From: Aquimarina atlantica | Lineage (GTDB): Bacteria > Bacteroidota > Bacteroidia > Flavobacteriales > Flavobacteriaceae | NCBI RefSeq assembly: GCF_000626715.1 | Contig: NZ_AQRA01000003.1 | Span: 372,001 to 436,000 of the forward strand | Length of the DNA stretch: 64,000 nucleotides | Reading direction: 5' to 3' | Part shown: positions 19,326-28,065 of the stretch, one piece after another | Layout: each line of letters opens with the position of its first letter | Numbering within the stretch: position 1 is the stretch's first letter | The notes under the pieces: model-generated | What the model saw: the letters and a program-made list of their open reading frames with translations, nothing else | The model's database searches: none | What the model was told of the DNA's origin: nothing | Translations under genes and position numbers: made by a program

Positions 19326-21878
19326 ATGATAAAATCAATTGAAGAAGGCAGAAAAGAGGATGGTAACAGGTCTATTGCCGATAAAATAAAAAAGAGACTA
19401 CATGACTTAGAAAAAACCGTTGAAAATAACCAGGGTAGATGGGCTTGGGAACTCTTGCAAAATGCAAAGGATAGTATTGCTGATTATCCTAATAGAAAAA
19501 TTAAAGTTAAAATTGAACTTGATAAAAGTCAAGTAGTATTTAGGCATAATGGTATCCATTTTACGGAAAAAGATATCAGGGGGCTCATCAATCAAATCTC
19601 ATCAAAAGAGACAGAGGAAGGAGAAGAAACAAAAAGAACAGGGCGTTTTGGAACAGGATTTTTAACCACACATTTACTTTCAAAAGTTATTACCATTAGT
19701 GGAGTTGTCAAAACCACAGATGAGCAATTATATCGATTTGAGTTTCCCCTTGACAGAGAAGGAGGTTCTACTAGAGAACTAGTCCCTAAAATTGAAACTG
19801 CTTGGGAAGGGTTTCACAAGTCAGCTACGCTTCTGAACAATTATAATGTAGATAATTATAACACTTCATTTACGTATAATCTTACAACAGATAAACAACA
19901 TGAAATAGCTAAAATTGGTATTGAGGAATTTATAAAACTAATTCCTTATGTACTCACTTTTATACAAAAAATAGAAAAAGTAGAAATCATAAATAGCGTT
20001 GAAAATCAAACCACTGAATTTTCAATTGTTGGAAAAAAAGATGAGAATATTTTTACTATTCAGAAAAAGAGCAACGGAGAAACATCACATATTGAACTAC
20101 TTAATTTCACCAATCAGAAAGTTACAATTGCTGCTGAAGTTGAAGAGAATCCCAATGGCTATATATTCAAAACTCATAGCGATATACCTAAACTCTTTTG
20201 CGATTTCCCTTTAATTGGAACCGAGAATTTCCATTTTCCAGTTGTCATAAATAGTTTTTTCTTTAATCCACAGATGGAAAGGGATGGTATTTGGCTAAAA
20301 GGAAATGATGATGCTGAAGTTCTGGAAAATCAAAAACTGATTGAAGGTGCTCTAGAATTGTATACTGACCTTATAGAAAAAGTATCAACCGAGAAATTTT
20401 TTAATCTTTTCAATATCTCAGATTCAAGATTGCCAAATACGAATGAGAAATATTTTGATGAGAGTTGGTATGTGGAGAACATACAAAAATCACTAAGAAA
20501 TTGTATTTTTAATAGTACAATAATTGAAATTGAGAAAGATGATGTAACTAGAAAAGCTCCTAAAGATGTTTGGTTTCCCGCTAGAAGTTACTCAAATGAT
20601 GTACAGGAAAGTTTGTGGCAATATACTTATGACCTTTTTCCAGAATCCGTATCAAAAAAAGACCATATTCAAGAATGGGTTAAAATTTTCTGGTCTGAGT
20701 GGCAAAAGTTGGATTATGATGGTCTTGCAAAAGATATTGAAGATTTAACCAGTATAGAAAAATTGGGAGAGTCTTTAGATAAAGATGAGAACGATACTTT
20801 TATATGGTATAATGAAGTGGCAAAATTTATCCTCAATAAAGAAAATAATGTAATACTTTTTGAAAACAGGGCAATTACCCCAAATAAAGAAGGAATCTTT
20901 TGTGTTAAATCAGATTTGTATATAGATAAAATAAAAGATAATGAGTTGGTTGAGGTTCTTCAATTGCTAGGTGAAAATTGGAATGAAATTTTATTGAATA
21001 GTAAAGTAAGTTTTGGAAGATACTATCCTAAAGAAAAAAAAGATATCGCTAATGAAATTTCATCTTCATTGAAAAATTTATCTCTAAATGATGAAAATGT
21101 AATAGAAGCGATAAGTCGTTTATCCGAATGGTTTGAATCACAAAACCCTAAGGATTCACAAGAACTTTTTGGTGAAACGTATAGAAAAAGAGCTGAGCTT
21201 TTTATGAATACGATTCAAGATAAGGAAAGCCTTTACCAGGTTATGAGAAGTAATACAGATCTTTCAAAACTATCAGCGGTTGCAAAAGCTTTGGATGAAA
21301 ACCCAGATTTGATGCAAAATTTTAATCAAGCTGAACAGGTTTCTTTGTTGTTGGAAGAATATGATGTAAATAGTTTGGATGAATTAAAATTAGTTCTGGA
21401 AAACTCAAGCCGGGATAATTACAAACCTAAATTGGAAATAACACAGGAAGATTTAGTCAGTTTAGGGGTTACGTCGATGGATGAATTGGAAGAAGCATTA
21501 AAGGATAAAGATTTAGCTGCATTATTTAGTCATACTTCCAAGCCAAATGCAAATATGTTTTTATATGCTCAAAGTTTAATCACCCGTTCAAGGAAAAACA
21601 TAAAAAAACATCTTATAAATCACCCTGAATACGATTGTACTGAAGTTGAAGAGCTGGCAACTACTGTCTTAGGTGGGATTAAGAAAAATGGTGTTGATGT
21701 TCATATTGTTATAAGGCCATCTGATAATGGTCAGGTCATTGTATATTATTCATCTGAAAAGGATACTCTGGACTATGCAAATGCCGAACTGTGGATAGAT
21801 AATGGCAAAGAGCCTCCAAAACATTTAACACTTGGTCATATTCTCAAAACAACTGGTATAAATAAAATTCCTGTTTAG
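19326..21878 (+). CDS. GHKL (Hsp90/sacsin-like) ATPase, putative defence sensor
   Basis: The N-terminal 200 residues of this 850-residue protein form a GHKL ATP-binding fold of the Hsp90/sacsin type: WELLQNAKDS (Glu42, Asn46, Asp49), a G1-like HNG at 74-76 where Hsp90 has DNG, and the lid GRFGTGFLTTH at 106-116. The middle is helical and acidic without a recognised domain. The last 110 residues (from about 740) form a separate mixed alpha/beta domain of unknown function. It starts with ATG at 19326, and the next gene begins two bases after its stop, so the two form one unit. The island setting suggests a sensor or motor in phage defence, which is inference. Confidence 0.75.
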   Translation: MIKSIEEGRKEDGNRSIADKIKKRLHDLEKTVENNQGRWAWELLQNAKDSIADYPNRKIKVKIELDKSQVVFRHNGIHFTEKDIRGLINQISSKETEEGEETKRTGRFGTGFLTTHLLSKVITISGVVKTTDEQLYRFEFPLDREGGSTRELVPKIETAWEGFHKSATLLNNYNVDNYNTSFTYNLTTDKQHEIAKIGIEEFIKLIPYVLTFIQKIEKVEIINSVENQTTEFSIVGKKDENIFTIQKKSNGETSHIELLNFTNQKVTIAAEVEENPNGYIFKTHSDIPKLFCDFPLIGTENFHFPVVINSFFFNPQMERDGIWLKGNDDAEVLENQKLIEGALELYTDLIEKVSTEKFFNLFNISDSRLPNTNEKYFDESWYVENIQKSLRNCIFNSTIIEIEKDDVTRKAPKDVWFPARSYSNDVQESLWQYTYDLFPESVSKKDHIQEWVKIFWSEWQKLDYDGLAKDIEDLTSIEKLGESLDKDENDTFIWYNEVAKFILNKENNVILFENRAITPNKEGIFCVKSDLYIDKIKDNELVEVLQLLGENWNEILLNSKVSFGRYYPKEKKDIANEISSSLKNLSLNDENVIEAISRLSEWFESQNPKDSQELFGETYRKRAELFMNTIQDKESLYQVMRSNTDLSKLSAVAKALDENPDLMQNFNQAEQVSLLLEEYDVNSLDELKLVLENSSRDNYKPKLEITQEDLVSLGVTSMDELEEALKDKDLAALFSHTSKPNANMFLYAQSLITRSRKNIKKHLINHPEYDCTEVEELATTVLGGIKKNGVDVHIVIRPSDNGQVIVYYSSEKDTLDYANAELWIDNGKEPPKHLTLGHILKTTGINKIPV

Positions 21879-21880
21879 TT

Positions 21881-22951
21881 ATGAATCTAACAGAAGAAAT
21901 AAAAGCAGTTATAGGACAGCCCGAAAGTAAGAATTTAGAGTATAAAGCTGTTTTGCTCCCATCTAGAAATATGGCTCAAATTATAAGTTCTTTTGCCAAT
22001 ACTGATGGAGGCTATTTAATTTTAGGTGTAACCAACGATTCAGAAATTAGTGGTTTGAGCGAGGATTTTCGAGCAAATTCAATTACACATAAGGCTTTGG
22101 ATTTATTATCTCCTAAACCGAATGTTGTCTATGATTATGTAAATATTAGTGATAAGAAACTATATGTCATAAAAGTCGAGAAATCTAATAATAAAATCTT
22201 ATTAGAAGGTAAAACCTATATTAGAAAAGGTGAAAAAACTAAGCTTGAAAATCCTGTTGAATTAACCTTTATTAAAAATGGCTATAAAGCAATTTTAAAA
22301 ATAAACGAGACATTATCTGGGTATAAAGAGAATTCCACAAACTCAAAGATAAATTTCATAGAACACTACCAAAGTATTTTGAAAATTGTAGATGATTTAG
22401 GCTCTATACTATACCCAAAAAGTCCAGATAGGCCAACTGAAAATGCAGAAGGGAAAATTTTAACTCGAATTTTGTTTTCTTCTGTAGTTGATAATTTTGA
22501 GACATATCTTTCAGATTTACTTTATGAGATTTTCTTGGCCAATCCGCAAACATTAAAATCTCAACAGACTGTTACCATTGAAGACGTATTGAATTGTTCC
22601 GATATACAAGATTTTGTTAAGTTTTGGGCAAAACAGAAAATTACAAAACTTCAAAAAGGCAGCGTTCGTGGGTTTATAAAAGAAAATAAACAAATTAAGG
22701 ATCTAAATGTAATAGATAATGATGAGCAAAGTGAGATAGAACAAATCTTGCAAATACGACATTTATATTCGCATCGGAATGGTATAGTGGATGAAAAATT
22801 TCTTCAATATTTCTCAATGGGATATACTGTTAATTCAGAACACCAAATGTCAATACAAGAGGTTTTTAATAAGCTTAATTACCTAGCAGGTGTAGTTAAT
22901 AGAGTTGATATTAGTGCTATCTCCAAGTATAATCTTGCTAAAGTGGGTTGA
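21881..22951 (+). CDS. AlbA_2 (Schlafen-like) domain protein with C-terminal HEPN motif
   Basis: This 356-residue protein has an N-terminal AlbA_2/Schlafen-type domain (residues about 5-130) marked by ESKNLEYKA and ISSFANTDGGYLILGV, followed by a helical half. Near its C-terminus lies IRHLYSHRNG, where Arg293 and His298 make an Rx4H HEPN motif. AlbA_2 domains bind nucleic acid and HEPN domains are often RNases, so it may be the effector of the pair formed with the GHKL ATPase two bases upstream. It ends 20 bases from the converging STAND gene. Domain calls are from motif reading; the effector role is inference. Confidence 0.7.
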   Translation: MNLTEEIKAVIGQPESKNLEYKAVLLPSRNMAQIISSFANTDGGYLILGVTNDSEISGLSEDFRANSITHKALDLLSPKPNVVYDYVNISDKKLYVIKVEKSNNKILLEGKTYIRKGEKTKLENPVELTFIKNGYKAILKINETLSGYKENSTNSKINFIEHYQSILKIVDDLGSILYPKSPDRPTENAEGKILTRILFSSVVDNFETYLSDLLYEIFLANPQTLKSQQTVTIEDVLNCSDIQDFVKFWAKQKITKLQKGSVRGFIKENKQIKDLNVIDNDEQSEIEQILQIRHLYSHRNGIVDEKFLQYFSMGYTVNSEHQMSIQEVFNKLNYLAGVVNRVDISAISKYNLAKVG

Positions 22952-22971
22952 AATTTCATATTACACGCTTT

Positions 22972-25900
22972 TTAAAAATTACCAATAAACTTTCGTCTTT
23001 TTTCATGTTCGGCATATTGAAGTTCACTATCAATTCTACTTTTGATATATGCTTTTATTTGACGTGTTTTTATTCCCAATTTAGTACTCTCAATCATATT
23101 CAGTAACCTCTCCCATTTTGCCGCTCTTACAGAACCCACAATGACATCACCACTGTACACAACTTGTCTTTCAGTCCAATTTATCTTCTTGAAACAATTT
23201 ACGTCTTGGTTTCTCTGAAGATAAGTAGCCAAAGCTTTTTCAAATAAGTGGTTTCTTGAAGTGTGTATGACATCAAAAACTATATTAATAATTTTTGATT
23301 CATGACTATACTTTCTTATAAAATATATCAAACAGTTATTAGCTTTTTTTTCCTGAGATTTAACACTTTTAAAAAAAACATTCATAAAGTTTCTTGATAT
23401 ATAGTGGTAATTATTTTCATTATTTGCTACATACCTAAGAGGTTCATCTAATACCTCTACTGGGTTGGATAATTCCCAAACCATAGATAATCCTCTATGA
23501 TGACCTAATTTTCTTTTGTTGTTGTCTTTGTAAATTTTCCTTACCAAATCCAACAAAAAAGAATTGTCTCTTTTTAAGATTTCCAATAAAGCTTTACCTT
23601 GATAATCAAAATGGTCGCTTAAATGAGCTTGTTGTAGGTATGCCTTTTTCAATAGGTCAATATTTTCTATTGAATCAATCGTCAGAATGATAAAATTCTC
23701 ATCAAATTTAATTTTTAAGTTTTCTTGTTCAATTTTTTGAACAACTATTCCTATAATCTTAATCAAAATGTTTGGTTCTAAACTTTTATATTGTTCCAAT
23801 CGTTTTGATTGCAACCAGAAGTTTACTTTTATTTCATTTAAAGTTGTTATAAGTCTAGTAAGGTCTCGTTTCAAAATTCTTTCTTCAGAAAGGCTTGTGA
23901 GAATTTCTAATTTCCATATTTCCTTTAAATTTTCAGATTCAATGGTTTTCCAAAATCTTTCTGCCAGTCCAGATATCGAATTCAGTTTTTCCAACGAATC
24001 GTGAGGTATGAAACCTTTGGAGTTTAAAATGCCCTTATCTTGAAGTTTTACGAATTCAACAAAAATTGCAAAACCTATATCTGTATTTTTATCTAAATTG
24101 GCATTTGTTATGATACCAATAATACTGTCTTGTGAATAGAGCCTTAACTTATTCCATCTCAGAATTTCACTATAATTCGTAATGAATGTTTCTATATCAT
24201 TGTTAGATTTAAAAATCAATGTTTTTATAATGTCTGCTTCCTTTAATTCTTCGAACTCACCATCATCATTAAAATCATGACGGTCTTTGAATTGATGCCT
24301 GTCCCAATTGACCAATTCAAATAATCTGTAGGCAGCGTGTATAAATGAAGACTTTAAACGCTTAAAGTCGGTATGATCAACGCCTTCTTTAATGGAGTAT
24401 CTTATAATTTCCTGAACATAGTAACAATGGTGGAAATTATTTGTTTTTAAATGCTTATTTATCCAAGGAATTAAATACTTCAAATCAAAAGCAAGTGTAT
24501 ATTCATTATAACTTAAGGTATGAATTGAAAAATCAAATATTACCTCAAAAACTTCTTTGGGATAGGAAGTATAAAGTTTACATGACGTTTTTAAAATTAT
24601 GCTTCTTATTTGTTTGACTATAATGATATTTTTATCGTCTTCTTCAATATCCTCAGAGTTTTCATACGTCCAATGTGTTCGCCCCATTAATTCTTTCGAA
24701 ATAGCTAGAAAAGAGAGAGCTCTTAGTTTACTATTTTCTACTTCATTAGCCAAATAGTTAATTAGGCTTAACTGTCTGTTAAAATGATTGGAATAGTCTT
24801 CATCCATAAAATGAAAACCTTCATTGATGTGATAAATTAACTGAGGTAAATGCTGCTGAATGCATTCAACAAATTTAAAAGCCAAATCAACCGCATCTAA
24901 AAAGTAATTATGTTCTTCGAAAAAGTGGGATATCAATTCAAGATGGGGTTCTCGTTTTTTCGTCCCAGAATAATCATTATGTTCATATGTGACTTTGAAC
25001 TCGATTATTTCGGAATGTTGAATAGCACTAATCTTTGAATCTAAATAAGCTAAGCATTCATCGGGAACAAATTCCCAGGCAAAATTTAAAAACTGAAATG
25101 CTTTTTTTTCATTTTTCGAGATTTCAGCCCAGTATGCAAGTAATGTTGGTTTTACTTGCTCTGTTATAAACTGTTTGCCAAAGTTTTGGTGTGTGGGATA
25201 TAAGGTGTCTTTAAATCGATGTGGTTGTAGTTCAAAATAATTGTTCCAAAGAGATTCAAATGACAGTAGTTTGTCTTTTAAAAATACTTTGTAAAAGAAA
25301 TAAGTAGAAAGGTTTTGCTCGCCAATTTTAGCATGCTCATAATTGAGTTCTATCAAATCTAAATTATGGAGTAAGTCAAAGGATTCGCGTAATTCATCAC
25401 TAGAAATTGAGAATGAATTGGAAACAGAGCCTAGTAAGGTGCCATCGTTATAAGGTATAGCATAGAAAAAAGAAAGAACACCCATGACTTTGAGTACTTT
25501 TTTATTTTTAAAAACCTGTTTATCGCCGACAAATGTTTCAAAATATTGTTCAAACAAATCTGAGACATTATTCAAAGAATCAAGTTTATTTGTCTTTTTT
25601 GCAATAATCGCCATCATTACAGCAAGACGTGCATTTCCTTTGGCAATTGTGTAAATCTTATGTTGGTATTTGCCATTATATATTTCAAAAGGCTTTAGTT
25701 CTATAATCGCTTTAATTTCATCAGAATCAAATCGCTTTATCTTAATAATGGCACTTTCATAACGACTCAACCATTCTCTAACGTTCTCTAATGCATAATC
25801 CCGAACCGTAAGGACAATCTTAAGTTTTTCTTTTTTTAGACTGCCGTAGAACCCCAAAATTTGTTCAAATTTATCTACCCGATTAACATCATCAACTAAC

Positions 25901-26706
25901 AAAATACTGTTTTCATCTCCTTCAAAGTAAGTACTTAAGTCTCCAAGGAAATCGGCTCCTTTTGGGGAAATGGCATATGCATTATAATCTAAATGTAATT
26001 CAAGAAATTTTTTGATGGCTTGTAGTGCCAATTTAGATTTACCGACGCCGGCTGCACCAGAAATGATTACAATATCTTCTGAGTTTAATTTTTCTTTAAT
26101 TTCTTTCAATTCCTTAGTACGGTGTAGAAATGCTCCAGATAAAGGTGTGGCCAGTTTTTGCTTACCATTATCATATTCCTCAACAAACTTTTCTAACAAT
26201 ACTATTTGTCCTGTATCGAGAGGTAAGCCTAAATAATCATGAGCTAGATTTTTATGGTGAAAAAAGATTTCCGTTGCCAATGAATCTAAACTAAAGTGAA
26301 CTGGAGGTTTTCCCATTGCTTTTTCGGCCTCTTTATTGATTTCTTCCATTTGGCTTGAAGAAAGATTAGAGTTATAGCAAAGAATGATATCCTGTATTTT
26401 GTTGATTGCGATTCCCGTTTTATCTTTATTTAAGCATGCTGAGATATCATTTTTCAACTTATCCAATAAGCGTTTTCCTTTATTCTCGGTAGTAGTAGAT
26501 TCTACAAATAAATAAAGTCCGTTAGGCATTAGGAAAAATGAATCAGGTGTACCACGAGTAGTTTTTTGTTTTATATCATGCGCCCCATTACGTGCATAAG
26601 CTTTGTACCCTCTGTGACGTAGATTTAAGAAGGAATCACATAATTCTTGAAATTCAGTGTCATTGAAATTTTTGAGTCTTTCTTTAATACTTGATAATTG
26701 ATTCAT
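22972..26706 (-). CDS. Nuclease-like/STAND NTPase, Avs-like defence protein
   Basis: This is a 1244-residue single protein. The N-terminal 170 residues resemble a PD-(D/E)xK endonuclease domain of the Mrr type: GTPDSFFLMP with Asp55 and LYLFVESTT with Glu69, where the usual lysine position appears to be threonine. A P-loop NTPase follows, with Walker A GAAGVGKS at 217-224 and Walker B ILLVDD at 268-273, in the style of STAND proteins. The remaining 800 residues are helical, as expected of a ligand-sensing repeat region. Nuclease-STAND-repeat order is that of the Avs (AVAST) antiphage proteins, which recognise phage proteins and then degrade DNA. Assignment to a given Avs type is not possible by eye. 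Confidence 0.75.
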   Translation of the reverse strand: MNQLSSIKERLKNFNDTEFQELCDSFLNLRHRGYKAYARNGAHDIKQKTTRGTPDSFFLMPNGLYLFVESTTTENKGKRLLDKLKNDISACLNKDKTGIAINKIQDIILCYNSNLSSSQMEEINKEAEKAMGKPPVHFSLDSLATEIFFHHKNLAHDYLGLPLDTGQIVLLEKFVEEYDNGKQKLATPLSGAFLHRTKELKEIKEKLNSEDIVIISGAAGVGKSKLALQAIKKFLELHLDYNAYAISPKGADFLGDLSTYFEGDENSILLVDDVNRVDKFEQILGFYGSLKKEKLKIVLTVRDYALENVREWLSRYESAIIKIKRFDSDEIKAIIELKPFEIYNGKYQHKIYTIAKGNARLAVMMAIIAKKTNKLDSLNNVSDLFEQYFETFVGDKQVFKNKKVLKVMGVLSFFYAIPYNDGTLLGSVSNSFSISSDELRESFDLLHNLDLIELNYEHAKIGEQNLSTYFFYKVFLKDKLLSFESLWNNYFELQPHRFKDTLYPTHQNFGKQFITEQVKPTLLAYWAEISKNEKKAFQFLNFAWEFVPDECLAYLDSKISAIQHSEIIEFKVTYEHNDYSGTKKREPHLELISHFFEEHNYFLDAVDLAFKFVECIQQHLPQLIYHINEGFHFMDEDYSNHFNRQLSLINYLANEVENSKLRALSFLAISKELMGRTHWTYENSEDIEEDDKNIIIVKQIRSIILKTSCKLYTSYPKEVFEVIFDFSIHTLSYNEYTLAFDLKYLIPWINKHLKTNNFHHCYYVQEIIRYSIKEGVDHTDFKRLKSSFIHAAYRLFELVNWDRHQFKDRHDFNDDGEFEELKEADIIKTLIFKSNNDIETFITNYSEILRWNKLRLYSQDSIIGIITNANLDKNTDIGFAIFVEFVKLQDKGILNSKGFIPHDSLEKLNSISGLAERFWKTIESENLKEIWKLEILTSLSEERILKRDLTRLITTLNEIKVNFWLQSKRLEQYKSLEPNILIKIIGIVVQKIEQENLKIKFDENFIILTIDSIENIDLLKKAYLQQAHLSDHFDYQGKALLEILKRDNSFLLDLVRKIYKDNNKRKLGHHRGLSMVWELSNPVEVLDEPLRYVANNENNYHYISRNFMNVFFKSVKSQEKKANNCLIYFIRKYSHESKIINIVFDVIHTSRNHLFEKALATYLQRNQDVNCFKKINWTERQVVYSGDVIVGSVRAAKWERLLNMIESTKLGIKTRQIKAYIKSRIDSELQYAEHEKRRKFIGNF

Positions 26707-27290
26707 TTAATAATAACAATCTTTTTTAACCTCAGTTTTATTTTTCAATAAATGTAATCAATTCTTATAATTTAAATTATCTAGAGACATGTATCGTGAA
26801 TAATGAATTCAGTAAGATATGGTTTTTGTTTTTGAGATACTTAAGAGTTTAGAAATACTCTAATTTATTCAAGTGAAAGAGTTATGTTTGGTCAAGAATA
26901 ATTTGCATCTCAATACTTTTAAATTCATCAATAGAGTTTAAGAACTTTCTCAAAAACAAACAGATTACACCACTTAAATGATTCTACAGTTTACACTAAT
27001 GTCTAGTCTTAAGTATTCATATAACTGAATTCCTCTTTCTCTCTAAATCACTTAGGAAAAGATTCGATCTTGCGTTGGATTTGCAATAAAAAGTAGATAT
27101 TTAATTGAGAGACTTAAGTGGCTACGTTTTAGTTATACATTTCTAATTCAAATTCGTTAATAGTTTTATACCCTAAAGTAGAATGTACTCTTCTTTTGTT
27201 GTGCGAAGTTTCAATCTAACTAAAGATTGATAATTCGCCTTGAGACCTATGATTGTATTTATGTTTAATAAGAAAATAGTTGAGATTGTA
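26707..27290. other. AT-rich gap with IS relic
   Basis: Besides the IS3 transposase relic at 27129-27215 this stretch has no gene I can support. It should include the promoter of the STAND gene, which reads leftward from 26706. Confidence 0.5.
27129..27215 (-). pseudogene. C-terminal remnant of an IS3-family transposase
   Basis: The minus strand reads IETSHNKRRVHSTLGYKTIN and a short EFELE tail before a stop at 27129. This matches the C-terminus of IS3-family OrfB transposases (NxKRRHSxLGYxxPxEFE). An in-frame stop lies directly upstream at 27216-27218 and no catalytic domain remains. It is a relic of an insertion sequence inside the island. Confidence 0.85.
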
Positions 27291-27298
27291 TATATTTG
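27291..27298 (+). promoter_or_regulatory. -7 box for the DUF6922-like gene
   Basis: TATATTTG is a perfect match to the Bacteroidota -7 consensus TAnnTTTG. It lies 32 bases upstream of the TTG at 27330 and inside the frame of the longer possible ORF. That argues that translation starts at 27330 and not further upstream. Confidence 0.5.
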
Positions 27299-27329
27299 TA
27301 TAATAACACTCTTAGTTTATAAAGAAGTT

Positions 27330-27617
27330 TTGAAAGTAATAAAAGACATAACAAAGATTTTTCCAAAACATTTATTTTGGGATATAGATTATTCTAAATT
27401 ATCTATTAAAAGAGATAAGGATATTATAATTCCAAGGGCTTTGTATACAACTACTAAAGATACTTTTGCAAACGATATAGCTGTATTAGAACGCTTATAT
27501 TCTAAACAAAAAATACTTTCCTGTTTGAAAAATACTAAAGAACATGTTAGCAATAAAACGTGTGTTATGGTAGCAAAACGATACAATGTAACTTCATTTT
27601 ACCGTTATGCTGTATGA
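27330..27617 (+). CDS. DUF6922-like small protein
   Basis: The frame is open from TTG 27240, but I choose TTG 27330 (95 residues) because a -7 promoter box lies at 27291 and because the conserved region begins at DITKIFPKHLFWDIDYSKL. That motif and the later DTFANDIAVLERLYSKQKI resemble DUF6922, a small domain often found in Bacteroidota next to nucleotidyltransferase or toxin genes (from memory). No partner gene is present here. It may be the orphan half of a toxin-antitoxin pair whose other half was lost with the neighbouring IS. Function unknown. Confidence 0.55.
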   Translation: MKVIKDITKIFPKHLFWDIDYSKLSIKRDKDIIIPRALYTTTKDTFANDIAVLERLYSKQKILSCLKNTKEHVSNKTCVMVAKRYNVTSFYRYAV

Positions 27618-27690
27618 GTATAGTTTTTAAAGAACATCTAACAGATAACAAATAAACTTTCTATAATAAAGTAAGTAAGTTTTTAGACTG

Positions 27691-27953
27691 ATGGGTTTGG
27701 ATTCTAAAATTATTGAAGATAAGGAACTGTTTCATAACGAAAAATCTATTACTGATCTGAACGGGATAGGCTACAGTCTATAGAAGTTGAATTAGAATTT
27801 TATAAATTTAAAAATGCAGCATAGATCTTAGAAAAATTGTCCGAATTTCTCTTGCAAGTCCACTGGCCAAACTGCAAACAATATGAGGACATACGGAAAA
27901 CTTTGTCATATGCGGATTATGGAATTTCTCTTTATTTTATTAATTCCAAATAA
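27691..27953 (+). pseudogene. Decayed small gene, family unknown
   Basis: From the ATG at 27691 the frame reads as protein (MGLDSKIIEDKELFHNEKSI) for about 28 codons. It continues in another frame (ERDRLQSIEVELEFYKFKNA), meets one TAG, and goes on in that same frame for about 43 codons (ILEKLSEFLLQVHWPNCKQY up to a TAA at 27951). Coding character across a frameshift and one stop suggests a recently broken gene of about 85 codons. The product would be helical. No family recognised. Confidence 0.5.
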
Positions 27954-28036
27954 AAAGATTATAGTACTCAACTCTTCAAAGTTTAATTGAAATACCTATA
28001 TTAGAAGATATAATACTAAATCTAACCTTAGTTCGT

Positions 28037-28044
28037 TATCTTTG
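28037..28044 (+). promoter_or_regulatory. -7 box for the IetA-like ATPase gene
   Basis: TATCTTTG matches TAnnTTTG exactly, 22 bases upstream of the TTG start at 28066. The leader would be only about 15 bases long. No clear -33 TTTG was found. Confidence 0.55.
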
Positions 28045-28065
28045 CAAAAGATATAAAAGAGTAAT

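Noticed and set aside
19326..21878. GHKL protein as a histidine kinase or MutL
   Set aside because: There is no HisKA or receiver domain and no MutL C-terminal domain; the motif spacing is closer to Hsp90/sacsin.
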